Origin: Pyrenochaeta sp. MPI-SDFR-AT-0127
Taxonomy: Eukaryota; Ascomycota; Dothideomycetes; Pleosporales; Cucurbitariaceae
Direction: 5' to 3'
Length of the DNA stretch: 64,000 nt
Assembly (NCBI GenBank): GCA_020747015.1
Contig: JAGTJM010000006.1
Location: 372,001 to 436,000 of the forward strand
In this document: positions 53,090 through 63,212 of the stretch, one piece after another
How positions within the stretch are numbered: the stretch's first letter is position 1
Layout of the letters: the number at the start of each line of letters is the position of its first letter
Program-made: the position numbers and the translations under genes
Notes under the pieces: model-generated
What the model was told of the DNA's origin: nothing
Databases searched by the model: none
The model's input: only the letters and a program-made list of their open reading frames with translations

Positions 53090-54209
53090 CTAGATCCCTC
53101 GCTTCGAAGGCTTCCTGTCCTCTTTCGTCCCAAATTGCGGCTGGGAGTCTTTCTCATTCAATTCGAGGAAGCCCAGCTCCACAAGCTTTTGCCTGACATG
53201 CGTTTCAGTATTTTCGTCGTAGAAAAACTGTCCCATTTTTACAAGCGCTCTCTCCATGAAACTCTTTAAAGTTGGTATGGTGGCTGCAATGAGAGCAACC
53301 TCTTGCTCTAGCATGGACCAGAGAGTCGGCATAACGCTCGTACGGTAGACATCTTTAGATGTGTAATAATTTTGCAACCCGACTGTTCGCAAGATGGCGA
53401 ATAGCGCAGCAAACAGCCCCAGACCCATCAGAATTCCCAGGAAGATCTTCTCTCGTCTTGGCCGAGTCAGTTTCCTGATGAATGTAATGGGCATAAACGA
53501 GAAAATAAGATCCGTGGAGACATGCACAGCGCTACCTGCGATGATATTCCCGGTAATAGCACTCCGTGGCACGCACTCTATACCACCCTTCCTGAAGACG
53601 CTTGGATCCCAGTACAAGCTGAAGGGGCGGCATTGGAGGAACTGGAAACAGGTTGCCATGATAGCGTTGAGAATCAACACGCCCATGATCGAGAAAAGAA
53701 AGATTCGCCAACAGCGAGTAGGTTTGAGACGGACCAACAGCAAAGCAACGGACAACTTGACGAGCGTTATCGACCAAAACCAGAGTACTTGGCATATAAA
53801 GATCAGACGGAGGGATTTTGAACGATTTTCCAGTGGAACAAATTTCGCACGCCTGCCAAATCCGTATGCGCACGCAACACAGACAAGGAAGTACTTGGCC
53901 ATAACGAGTATCTATCAAGGTGTTACGGTCAGTCCAGTCCTTTGACATTCACTTGCCACCGGGCGCCAGGATAAGAAAAAGTCAACGTACTGTTGCAGCG
54001 AACACAGTCCAATCGTCGAGCCCCAAATTAGAAATCGGTCGTGCTCGCGACCAGAGTCTCGCGTGTAGGAGTAGAATCGATATTAAGAGGAGGCCCCCGC
54101 TGATGCCGAGGAGCATTGGGGCCTGCGTATCGTCTCCCATGGAATCGGCCATTAGCTGTCTTCGCTGCATATCATGGTACGTTGGGAGATCCAGTTGTAA
54201 GATCACCAT
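53090..54209 (-). CDS. PTH11-like rhodopsin-domain integral membrane protein
   Basis: Two exons, 54209-53991 and 53911-53090, join in phase 0 to give 346 residues. Seven hydrophobic stretches follow the pattern of the fungal rhodopsin-domain (PTH11-related) family of receptor-like proteins. Signatures: LHARLWSRARPISNLGLDDW, then LVMAKYFLVCVACAYGFGR, FICQVLWFWSITLVKLSVAL, and the cysteine-bearing ATCFQFLQCRPFSLYWDPS; the late motif TDLIFSFMPITFIRKL is also typical. There is no N-terminal CFEM Cys-rich domain. Such proteins often sense surfaces or host cues and signal through G proteins, but most are untested. The first exon ATG (54209) is the first in frame. Confidence 0.85.
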
Positions 54210-55569
54210 ATCAAGGGAGGAAAAGTGCGAATACTACTGAAGGAGGGATTGTAGAGACGATTTAATGAATAGCCATGGCACTTGCAGAATTGCATGTGAG
54301 AGCAAAAAACTTGCATCGCATGAAAACCTTGATGTGCCAGTTCGCGGGCACCGCTGCTACGCGTCTTCCTATTCAGATCTATACACATCCCAATCGGTTC
54401 AAATCAATTCGTTACTTTCCACTTTGATTGGATGCGTCTTTCCATTTTCCAAATAGGCTGAAGGACTTGGACGTTTTACAACGCTAAATAGTGTCAGAAG
54501 TGTTTCAGTGCGGATCCCAGTTCCATGCACCCCACAGATGCAGTACAACATCGAGAAAATTGCCGAGCTGTCTTGGCTTTTATGGAAGCTCATGCACTGT
54601 TCAAAAGCTTCGGGACGATGCCAGCGAAGAGTCCGGATTCTCGGGAGTGGTTCGCGCATGGGACGGAACGTGAAGGCATTATACCTGCGCAATGCTGAGC
54701 CAAGAGCTTCAAACGCAACATGCTGAGAGCCACCGATCTAATATATTCTGAATGTAGTGGTTTTGGGGGCTGAAAGACTTGTCAAGGTTCGATCTCAGCC
54801 CGCATCCTAATCTGTTTAGACTGTCTGGCATTGTAAGCTATCGCTCGCTCAAATCATTGCAGGCAAGGAAAGCGACAAGACTTTTGAAATATTATTTGGG
54901 TGAGCACAGATGTAAGATGTAATTGATTCCAGCGACCTGAAGTATGTATAATCGTTCCGAAATGCACGGAGGAACATGAGGGTGAAAGTAAGCACGGAGG
55001 GAGAATTGGAAAGGGCGACTGAACAACATTGTTGATAATCGCAGTACTAGTTTACTGTTGCGAATGAGCAGTGACGATGACCCTTGGGACAGTCCTGTTC
55101 CTGTCAGCCCTTGCTAATTGCGTCTTTTATTTTGTGACATCTTCATATTCATTGTTACCATACTTGGGGTAGTTGAAGAATTACTTGGAGCCGTGGAATC
55201 ATGTATGATTGGATGTTACTAACACAGGATTGGGCGAGGGAAGTAAACAGCGGTGCAACCAGAAGGCAGAAAGTGCGGGGGAACCTGCCAGCCTGGATCA
55301 GCAACTCACTCATATCCGTGCGCGCAACCCTGCAAACGCTCACTGCGTATTCCATCGTGCATATGTACCAATGTCTCTCGTTATTGGGCATCGTGCCGAA
55401 CTCTTCGCTAGGCGTACAGTTTCCAAAGTAGCGGCACCGAGATTCACCTGTTGCCTGAGGCGGAACGGGATCAACCTAAGCCCGACGGAAGAGCGCCAGT
55501 AATATAAATTCCTAATACTTTCTTCTACAATGATAAGAGCGATATATCTTCGGTCAATTGTATTCCATC
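54210..55569. other. Intergenic region, 1.36 kb, with one unexplained open frame
   Basis: The minus-strand open frame at 54402-54737 is listed separately. The rest, 54740-55569, has only short frames. No TATA box clearly belongs to the P450 gene. Confidence 0.5.
54399..54737 (-). CDS. Unexplained open frame, possible 3' exon
   Basis: 112 codons open on the minus strand, closed at 54399-54401. There is no ATG at the beginning; the first is internal (in RPMREPL). The sequence looks protein-like: GGSQHVAFEALGSALRRYNA, then FTFRPMREPLPRIRTLRWHR, and further a stretch with several Cys (MLYCICGVHG). It could be the last exon of an unknown gene whose earlier exons are at 54750-55500, but I found no good acceptor. 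I do not recognise it. Confidence 0.25.
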   Translation of the reverse strand: MGGSQHVAFEALGSALRRYNAFTFRPMREPLPRIRTLRWHRPEAFEQCMSFHKSQDSSAIFSMLYCICGVHGTGIRTETLLTLFSVVKRPSPSAYLENGKTHPIKVESNELI

Positions 55570-57263
55570 ATGGATCATGCAAAAGGCACGCTGTCGCTCA
55601 CCCACATAGTGGTTGCCTTGGTTGTAGCAGTACGGTGAAGCTACCCTAGGACTTGGAAACCAAAACTGACATCACATTCAGTATCTCGCCTACAGCATCT
55701 TGCAAGCTGTAAATAATATCTTCTTTCATCCTTTGTCGAAATTTTCCGGACCAAAGCTTCGTAGCGCATTCTTCTTCCCAAGTACCTATGAGGTCTTCAC
55801 TGGAAACATCCCTTTCAACTGGCATAAAATTCACGAGCAATATGGAGACATTGTGCGGATTAATCCTAATACGCTTTCTATAATCAAACCAGACGCATGG
55901 CGAGGTATATCTTCAAATGATCGCAGTCGTGCGTCAAACTAACAATCTCTAAGATATATATGGTCATGGGAACAGGATGCCCCTACCGAAAGACCCGGAG
56001 TTCTATTTTCGTGGAACAGGAGGTGAACCGGTGGACATCATTTGTACGTACCTTTTTCCCCCTTAAAGGCTCATTACTAAACAAGCACAGCTGCTGATAA
56101 TGCCAACCATGCTCGTATCCGCCGTCCACTAAATCATGCCTTCTCAGAGCAGGCCTTACGAAACCAGGAAGAGATTATCAACTCATACATTACTCTATTG
56201 ATAGAAAAGCTCCATAAGCGAGCCCAGGCACGAGTTTCAGTCGATATCATGCGATGGTTGAATTTTACAACATTCGACATTACTGGGGATCTAGCGTTCG
56301 ATGAATCGTTCGACTCGTTGAAGAATGAAGACTACAATTCCTGGATTGCTAATATGTTTCAATTGTTGAGAGTAGCGAGCATGCTTCGGGCCACAAGCAC
56401 ATATCCAATCGTAGGTGTACCAATCATGATGCTATTGAAGAAAATCCCTGGGCTTGCAAAAGCGAGGTATGCACATGAGTCCTACACACGAGACAAGACT
56501 GCAAGGAGGCTAGAGAAGAAGACTGATCGAAAGGACTTCATAAGGTGAGTCGTGCTGCTGTGAATAGCACCATAACTAATGTCGTACCAGCTACATCCTC
56601 AAGAACAATGACGACAAGGGCATGACGCCGGATGAGATCAAACAAACAAGTGGAACACTAATAATTGCCGGAAGTGAGACTTCTGCCACGCTGACTAGCG
56701 GCGCAATCTTCTACCTGCTCAAGCACCCCTCATGGATAGAGAGATCGTACCAAGAATTGCGATCGACATTCAAGAATGAAGCACATATGTCCTTTGCATC
56801 GCTCAGTCAACTCAAAATTCTAAACGCCATCATTCAAGAAACCTTTCGAATGTATCCCCCTGTACCAACTAGTCTCCCACGCGTAGTACCTAGTGAAGGC
56901 GCTACAGTATGCGGTACATATATCCCATCGGGAACCCAACTCGGTATTGCACAGTACCCTGCATATAGATCGTCGCAGAATTTCAAGAATGCAGGCACAT
57001 TCTCTCCGGAACGGTTCCTCGGCGACGAAGAGTATGCGAACGACAAACGCTCGGTTATTCAGCCCTTTTCAGTTGGGCCGAGAAATTGTATTGGCCAGAG
57101 CCTCGCATGGGCAGAAATTCGTGCAATTCTGGCACGCTTGATATGGCATTTTGAATTTGAGCTGGAAGAGGAAAGTACGAATTGGGTTGATCAGAAGGTC
57201 TTCATCCTGTGGCAGAAGCCAAGTCTAATGGTGAGACTGAGAGCTAGGGAGACTTTGGTCTAG
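55570..57263 (+). CDS. Cytochrome P450 monooxygenase
   Basis: Five exons, 55570-55629, 55682-55904, 55954-56043, 56091-56544 and 56591-57263, join in frame to give 499 residues; introns are 46-52 nt. P450s insert oxygen into small molecules with NADPH-P450 reductase. Seen: an N-terminal membrane anchor (LSLTHIVVALVVAYLAYSIL), the I-helix oxygen-activation site AGSETSATL, the K-helix ExxR (ETFRMYPP), and the heme loop FSVGPRNCIGQ with Cys442 as iron ligand. The length and features place it in the broad clan with isotrichodermin-type fungal P450s, which often act in toxin or pigment pathways, but the substrate is not readable. All key residues are present. Confidence 0.92.
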
Positions 57264-57547
57264 TAAGATACAGGGAACTACAGAGCCGAGTTACCTACAG
57301 AGACGGCCTAGATTTCCAGCGCTTGTCGCGCGATGAGATTCTTGAGAGAGCTGAGCTATGTCAGATTGCGGGGTATATGCGAACATGTTCACTTTAGGCC
57401 CCCCTTTCGGCCGCAGACCCACTTTTCCAGTGATAGTATAGAAGGTCGCTTCAACAAGCACTTTTGTTGATTGCCCCCTTTCATTCGATCTCATCTTCTT
57501 TTAAATCTTTCGTAACCATATTCAAACTCTGTTCATCTTACCTCAAC

Positions 57548-58388
57548 ATGCCGCTCATCTCATCACAAGTCACGGATCCCTTGGACTTCGACGAAATCTG
57601 TCCCATGGACTATGATGCCTGGCATACGCCATACAATCCTCAACTGAAACACTTCCGCCCTGTGTTCGAAACGCGGGAAGAATCTATCGAGTATACGAAG
57701 GCGAAGAACATTAAGACTTTGAAAGCAGCGAACCCAAATTGCTTCATGGTTAAAGTAACGGATGATGAAACTAACGAGATTGTGGGGTGGGCGATCTGGG
57801 TGGTGAACGATCCGGAGAATGATGTTGAGGGAGAAGGGAAGACAGTAGCGCATTGGCATCCTGAAGGTAGCGAGGAGAGAGAGTTTGCGGAGCTGTTTAT
57901 TGATGGGTTATGGGGTTTCCTTGCTGAACGGGTCCCGAGAAAGCACATGGGTACAGTGGCCTCTCCCTTTACTTTCCCTTCATTCACCTAACATTTTGCC
58001 ACATTTTACTCATGTCTTTCTCTGACTATCTCCTACAGATCTCATCTCAATAGTTGTCCACCCTTCGCACAGACACCGCGGTGCAGGCCGTTTGCTCCTC
58101 CGCTGGGGCACCGCAAAGGCCGATGAACTTGGTGTCGAAATTGTCATTTCGTCTCTGTTATCTGCCAGAGGGGCGTATGAGAAGTGTGGATTTGGGCGCA
58201 TCGAGGTTATTCCTCCTAATCCAGAACTTTATAGTCCCTTGGAAGGTTTTGGGATCGAAAGAGATGGCAAAAGAGTCAAGAGAGGAAAGAAGTGGAAAGA
58301 ATTATCAGATGATGATTTAAGTGGGTGGTTGATGTGGAGACCCATTGGAAGGGACTTTGAGGAAGGAGATAGGGCTCCATGGCAATGA
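57548..58388 (+). CDS. GNAT-family N-acetyltransferase
   Basis: Two exons, 57548-57950 and 58039-58388, join in frame (G+AT = Asp) to give 250 residues. GNAT enzymes move an acetyl group from acetyl-CoA to an amine. The acetyl-CoA loop is seen right after the join: SIVVHPSHRHRGAGRLLLRW, with the R-x-x-G-x-G type motif A, and the next part (VISSLLSARGAYEKCGFGRI) supplies motif B. The N-terminal half (MVKVTDDETNEIVGWAIWVV) is the usual first strand pair. No signal peptide. The substrate is unknown. It lies 285 bp downstream of the P450 and on the same strand, but fungal genes do not form operons, so functional linkage is only suggested. Confidence 0.85.
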
Positions 58389-58817
58389 GCAAATGGATCG
58401 AGCGAAGCATGTCGATATTTAGGTCTACTCTGGTTTTGTCTTCAAGATTAGGTTTGAGCAACTTTATAATGACGACAGCTCTGAATTTGTTCAGTATAGT
58501 TTTGCAACACTTTGTGTGCACTTCAGTTGCTGAAGCCGGTCGTATCTTTGATAAGCGCTCACCCAACCAGTATCTTCAAAGTTCAGTAGACGCCTATTTT
58601 TATCTCCAAAGTGAATCCCAGCAAAATGACTAGAGATAAGCGTGCATTCATAGAGTTGGTGAACGGCTTTTCAAGAGGGTGATATTACGATTATTTATTT
58701 GATCTTGACTAAACGAATAGTCTTGATCGAAGTTTTGATCTTCGCTAAGAACAAGTTTGAAAGCCAAAGATGAAGTTGCGTTTTCGATGCTCTTCAAACC
58801 AAATCTCAGGGGAATTT
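58389..58817. other. Convergent intergenic region
   Basis: Space between the GNAT and hydrolase stops. Short frames only. Confidence 0.55.
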
Positions 58818-59810
58818 TCACTCCTTGTTCAACACATCGATCATCCATTGAACCCCTTCTTGCGCTTCGCGCAGCCCGTACGGCATTGTCAAGACGAAGC
58901 AATGCATTTGTTTCTCCCAATGTATCCACTCCCCTTTGACACCGTGCTTTGCGCAACTATCACGGAAAATGACCCCATCTGGGCTGAGTACATCATATCC
59001 GGCAGTTATGCCATGAACGTGGATACCTCGCTTCGCAAACAGTGAAATATCATTATTTATTGGCGAGACTCGTCGATCTGCGGGATCCCATTCATTATAC
59101 CAGGCTTTTGCTGTTTCCTTGATTATGTCTGGTGTGAGTAAGGGATCTTTGGGCGCGATCTTGTTGATGTCAGGATTGTCGCGTGTAAGATCTGTTGACG
59201 GACATATGGCCATCACAGCTACAGCGTGCGGTATTTGTCTAGGATCCTGCCCAGCTTGAGTATCTTCCCTCAACGCCTCCAAGACCAATGAGAGCACAAC
59301 ATTCGCTCCGGATGAGTCGCCGACGAGTATGACCCTTTCCCCAGACTCCTTGACTTCTATCATTAACGCACGGTACAGTCTCAAAGTCCAGGGAAAGGAG
59401 CTTGGCGCAGGGTTGTTCGGAGCGAGCGGCATTGATACTATCGAAATGGTAGTATCGGGCATTTGCTTTGCCATGTGTGCGCACAATTGGTAATGCTGGC
59501 CAGAGGGCGGTGTTTGCCAACTGCCCCCAGCGAAGTAGTATATGCGCTTCTTCGAGGCCTTCGTACGTGCCGCTGGCGGTATAACATCATAAATGTGTAT
59601 ATCACATAGGCTTCGCTGAGCTAGCTTGCACCTGTTTAATTTGGATTTCGATGGGTTGAGGCTGATGGAACCGTCCTCATGCTCGGGCTTGCCACTATTC
59701 AGCTGACGGCGCAGGCATCGCACGAGGAACTGAACCAGGGACATGAAGAATGATCGCTCATCGCGTTGCGTGATTCGCATAGTGTTTGGGTCGCTGATGT
59801 CTTCTGCCAT
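58818..59810 (-). CDS. Alpha/beta hydrolase (hormone-sensitive-lipase-like)
   Basis: A single exon of 330 residues starting at the ATG of MAEDISDPNT; the frame is open further but without ATG. The nucleophile elbow is GDSSGAN with Ser166. The acid is probably the Asp in AGYDVLSPDG and the base the His in QMHCF. Fold-3 enzymes of this family carry an oxyanion loop HGGG; here the matching place reads YFAGGSWQ (residues about 92-99), so the first His is missing while the Gly pair remains. Several fungal esterase or lipase relatives that act on secondary metabolites look like this. No signal peptide. The substrate is not known. Confidence 0.82.
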   Translation of the reverse strand: MAEDISDPNTMRITQRDERSFFMSLVQFLVRCLRRQLNSGKPEHEDGSISLNPSKSKLNRCKLAQRSLCDIHIYDVIPPAARTKASKKRIYYFAGGSWQTPPSGQHYQLCAHMAKQMPDTTISIVSMPLAPNNPAPSSFPWTLRLYRALMIEVKESGERVILVGDSSGANVVLSLVLEALREDTQAGQDPRQIPHAVAVMAICPSTDLTRDNPDINKIAPKDPLLTPDIIKETAKAWYNEWDPADRRVSPINNDISLFAKRGIHVHGITAGYDVLSPDGVIFRDSCAKHGVKGEWIHWEKQMHCFVLTMPYGLREAQEGVQWMIDVLNKE

Positions 59811-60804
59811 GATGCTTAACGTGCAGCGCAAGTCGATGACTACTCAAAATGAAAGGAAATGGATATTAATCAAGGGAGATGAAGGAACAGAAGGCATTTG
59901 CAAAGTGCCATATTAATCGCAGGCGCAATCAAACATTCTCGTGGTTTCCTTAGGGAACTTCTTCGCGTTTCGAGCGCGTCATTTCTTTTGACGCCATCGA
60001 TGACGTTGAGAGTGCCTTCAGATCGCACCGTCTAAAGCTTAATTCGAACAGGATAGTCCAGCGTACATTTTGTAGATAGAAATATGCATGCGTGCCTGAA
60101 GCAAAGTTTTGAGTCAAAGCAAGCAACGGCCAGATAAGGATGGTCTGATAGTGATGTATTGGCGCACAGGCAAGGCGCGTGCAAATGTTGAGGATGACGT
60201 AGGGTCTGCAGTGATGCCGATATATCCATGCCAAGCCTCAGCATCTTGGGAGTCCAAACTTCAGTCTTCTCCGCCCCCTTTCAACTCCTCTAGACGCAAG
60301 CCATGTGTTCGAAATTCAGGGCGTCCGCGGTGTCATACTTCACGACCTAGCCTGGCACCAAATTATTTCTCTATGGACCTACCGTCGAATAGTGCCACTG
60401 GCAATGTCGATTCACAGGTTTGGCCCGAAGAACGACATCCTTTCTCTGACTGTGAGAGCACTTGTGCAGTAGTCGGCGGAATTCTTGGCTGCCAGCAGTG
60501 ACGGATTGTGCAGCAGTAGGAGACCTCCGCTCCGCCAGTCTGGTGCACTGTTGTCCTCCGTCGGCGCCTACTCCGACTTGAGCCTCTTGCCCTGCTCTTG
60601 GTATAATTCGTCGAGACCTTTCACTGGGCAACGCCTTGCTACTTTTGTCCTTGGTGGCACTGATAATGTCTGGGCGCACGTATGCCCACATGGCGCCGTC
60701 GCAGCCATGAACCCATCACAAAGTTGATAAAGGTAGTACTTGAGCCACATGTGGCATTCTCTCCACTTGCCATTCGACTTCTCACCACGCCAGCGGTGAA
60801 TGCG
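59811..60804. other. Divergent intergenic region with an unexplained open frame
   Basis: This holds the promoters of the hydrolase and NoxC genes. The open frame at 60215-60469 is listed separately. Confidence 0.5.
60215..60472 (+). CDS. Unexplained 85-codon open frame
   Basis: The plus-strand frame between stops at 60212-60214 and 60470-60472 has coherent-looking protein sequence: FEIQGVRGVILHDLAWHQII, then SLWTYRRIVPLAMSIHRFG and PKNDILSLTVRALVQ. The first ATG in frame is internal (in LAMSIHRF). It could be an exon of an unknown gene or of a longer NoxC transcript, but I found no clear donor leading to the NoxC frame. Not recognised. Confidence 0.2.
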   Translation, partial: CRYIHAKPQHLGSPNFSLLRPLSTPLDASHVFEIQGVRGVILHDLAWHQIISLWTYRRIVPLAMSIHRFGPKNDILSLTVRALVQ

Positions 60805-62876
60805 ATGCCTCTGAAACAGGAGCAATATTTAACAGACGAAGAAATAAAAAACTTCATTGACGACCTAGACGCTGACAACAATGGAAATATCGACTACTGG
60901 GAATTGGAACGTAAGCTGGACGAAGTGCATAAGGAAATAGCACCGAAAGCGCAGCCACACCATTTGCATCATGAATCAAGAAGCGATGAAGCTCGACACG
61001 AATTCCTGAGGAGTGTCATTGGAACGCGCGAAGATCGAATCAAGCGTAACGACTTCGCCAAGTGTGTAAAGAGATGGGAGATCCCTTCATTGGAACAAGA
61101 CCGAAAGGAAGCGAAAGATGAAGATGATTACCTAAAGCAGATGTCGCTCTACAGACGAGCTCGTGCTTACTGGGCTGTCAAGGGCCCTGAGATCGCCTTT
61201 CTAGCTTTGGTTGCGGCCTTTATGGTTGCGTTCGGTGTGTGGCAATTAGTCAAGTACCTCACCTACGACGAGTACACACCAGCATTTGGCTGGGGTGTTG
61301 TCGTCTCGAAGACCAGCGCAGGCGTGCTATATCCCACGTTCTTCTTTCTTATCCTATCTATGTCCCGATGGCTCTCAACATTCCTACGGCGCTTCTACTT
61401 CATCTCACGATTCGTAAATTGGGATTTGTCACAGTCATTTCACATTAAGATGTGTATTGTTGCGCTCTTCTTCGCAACGCTACACGCCATTGGTCATTTA
61501 AGCGGATCCTTCGTCTTTGGAAGTAAATCAAACCGACAAGCTGCCCTCGCTGTCATCGTTGGGCAAGACGGTGTTCCTCGAACTTACGGCGACTACGTGC
61601 GCTCACTACCCGGCTGGACTGGTCTTACTGCCCTTAGTTGTTTCTACCTACTCAGTCTGATGAGTATGCCTCAGATTCGAAAGTGGAGCTATGAAGTCTT
61701 CCAGCTAGGCCACCTGCTCATGTTTCCCATCATTGGCCTTATGATGGCTCATGGTACGGCTGGTCTTCTCCAGTGGCCCATGTTTGGGTACTGGCTGGCA
61801 TTCCCCACACTCCTCGTTATCTTTGAAAGATTTTGGCGTTTATTCCTTGGCTTCCGTCCCATTGTAGCAGACCTTGAATTGCTCGATGATGAAACTGTTG
61901 CAATTACAGTTGAAGTCCCCCATCGTCGCCCATGGGATTACAAAGCTGGACAATACGTATTCATTCAAGTTCCGCAACTCTCTTGGTTCCAGTGGCATCC
62001 ATTTACAGTCTCGACCTGCATAAACAACAGTATGCAAGTGCATATTAAAGCCGACGGTGACTGGACAAACCAGCTCCGAGATTTGGCTAAGGGCGGAGAG
62101 CGTACTTCGATCAAAGTTGGCGTTGACGGTCCTTTTGGCGCGCCAGCTCAACGTTTTTACGATTATGATTACAGCATGGTCTTTGGGTTTGTCATCCAAA
62201 TATTGTTTCTTAGGTCTACAATTAACTTTTATGCAGTGCTGGGATTGGCGTGACACCCTTTTCAGGTGTCCTTACCGATTTGCAATACCATGAGCTCGAA
62301 CGAGTGAAGTCAACCGATAAACCCCATGAATCCGGTGACGAGACACCAAAGGGCCCTTCACCATACACAAATCATCGTAGAGTGGACTTTCACTGGATGG
62401 TGCGTGACAAAAATAATCTACTCTGGTTCTCTGATCTTCTCAACGAAGTGTCGCGCGCACAAGATCTCGACAGCTCAAACCTTGATATCCGTATAAACAC
62501 CTACGTGACGCAGAAGCGCAAGCAGATTTCTCAACATGTGTTCCGCTGGCTGCTCGAGAAGCACCGTACTGATGACTTTCCGCAATCCCCAATCACCGGT
62601 CTGGTTAATCCGACCCACTTTGGACGTCCAGATATTAAAGGCATCATGGAGGAACATTATCATGATATGTGTAAGGCTCAGGCAGAGAATATGCAGGAAA
62701 AGGAGGGGCGAAGGAACAGCAAGAAGGATGATGATGAAATCAAAGTTGGTGTGTTCTTCTGCGGACCACCTGTCATTGGACAACAGCTTGCGGATCAGTG
62801 TAGTCAGATGACTGCGAAGGCAAGGAATGAGGGTAGGAAAGTTGAGTACCGGTTTATGATCGAGGTGTTTGGATAG
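60805..62876 (+). CDS. noxC: NADPH oxidase, NoxC type, with EF-hand
   Basis: Two exons, 60805-62186 and 62237-62876 (50-nt intron), give 673 residues. Nox enzymes pass electrons from NADPH through FAD and two hemes to oxygen, making superoxide at membranes. Order of parts: an EF-hand loop near the N-terminus (DADNNGNIDYWELE, about residues 22-35), which suggests direct calcium control; a ferric-reductase-type membrane domain of six helices with heme-ligand His pairs (FATLHAIGHLSG and FQLGHLLMFPIIGLMMAHG); the FAD motif WHPFTVST; the NADPH loop AGIGVTPF formed exactly at the exon join; and a C-terminal FFCGPPVIG segment ending in VEYRFMIEVFG. The EF-hand marks the NoxC branch. An ATG at 60682 would add 41 residues; 60805 is preferred because it sits just before the EF-hand. 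Confidence 0.85.
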
Positions 62877-63212
62877 ACTCTAGCGTTCGACATTTGTTAG
62901 ACCCCTCTAATTAACAACCCTTTTCTCTTATACTTGTTCAGATCTAAAGAGTTTTGATTTTGCGGATGATGTCTGCCTTGAGAGTTGAGGCGCACCGCTG
63001 CGGTACGATCAGGCGTTCCGTAACCCACTTCTGCGCCACCCTTTCCAGTGCCCTGTTCTCGTGTCAGAAATGCCGGAAATCCGGTGAAGTCAGCCAAAAT
63101 GCGCAGCCTTGTAGTATAATAGACTATGCCCGAGCCCCGTCATCCTGTTGTAGCTTGTTTTCATATTCAATCCAACAATCGTTTCTTTGAAAGTCTACTT
63201 AGTGATTCAGAG
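62877..63212. other. Intergenic region
   Basis: 3' UTR of noxC and leader of the next gene; nothing else was recognised. Confidence 0.55.

Noticed and set aside
53394..53945. 183-codon plus-strand frame
   Set aside because: It is antisense to the PTH11-like receptor exon; the receptor frame has seven membrane helices and family motifs.
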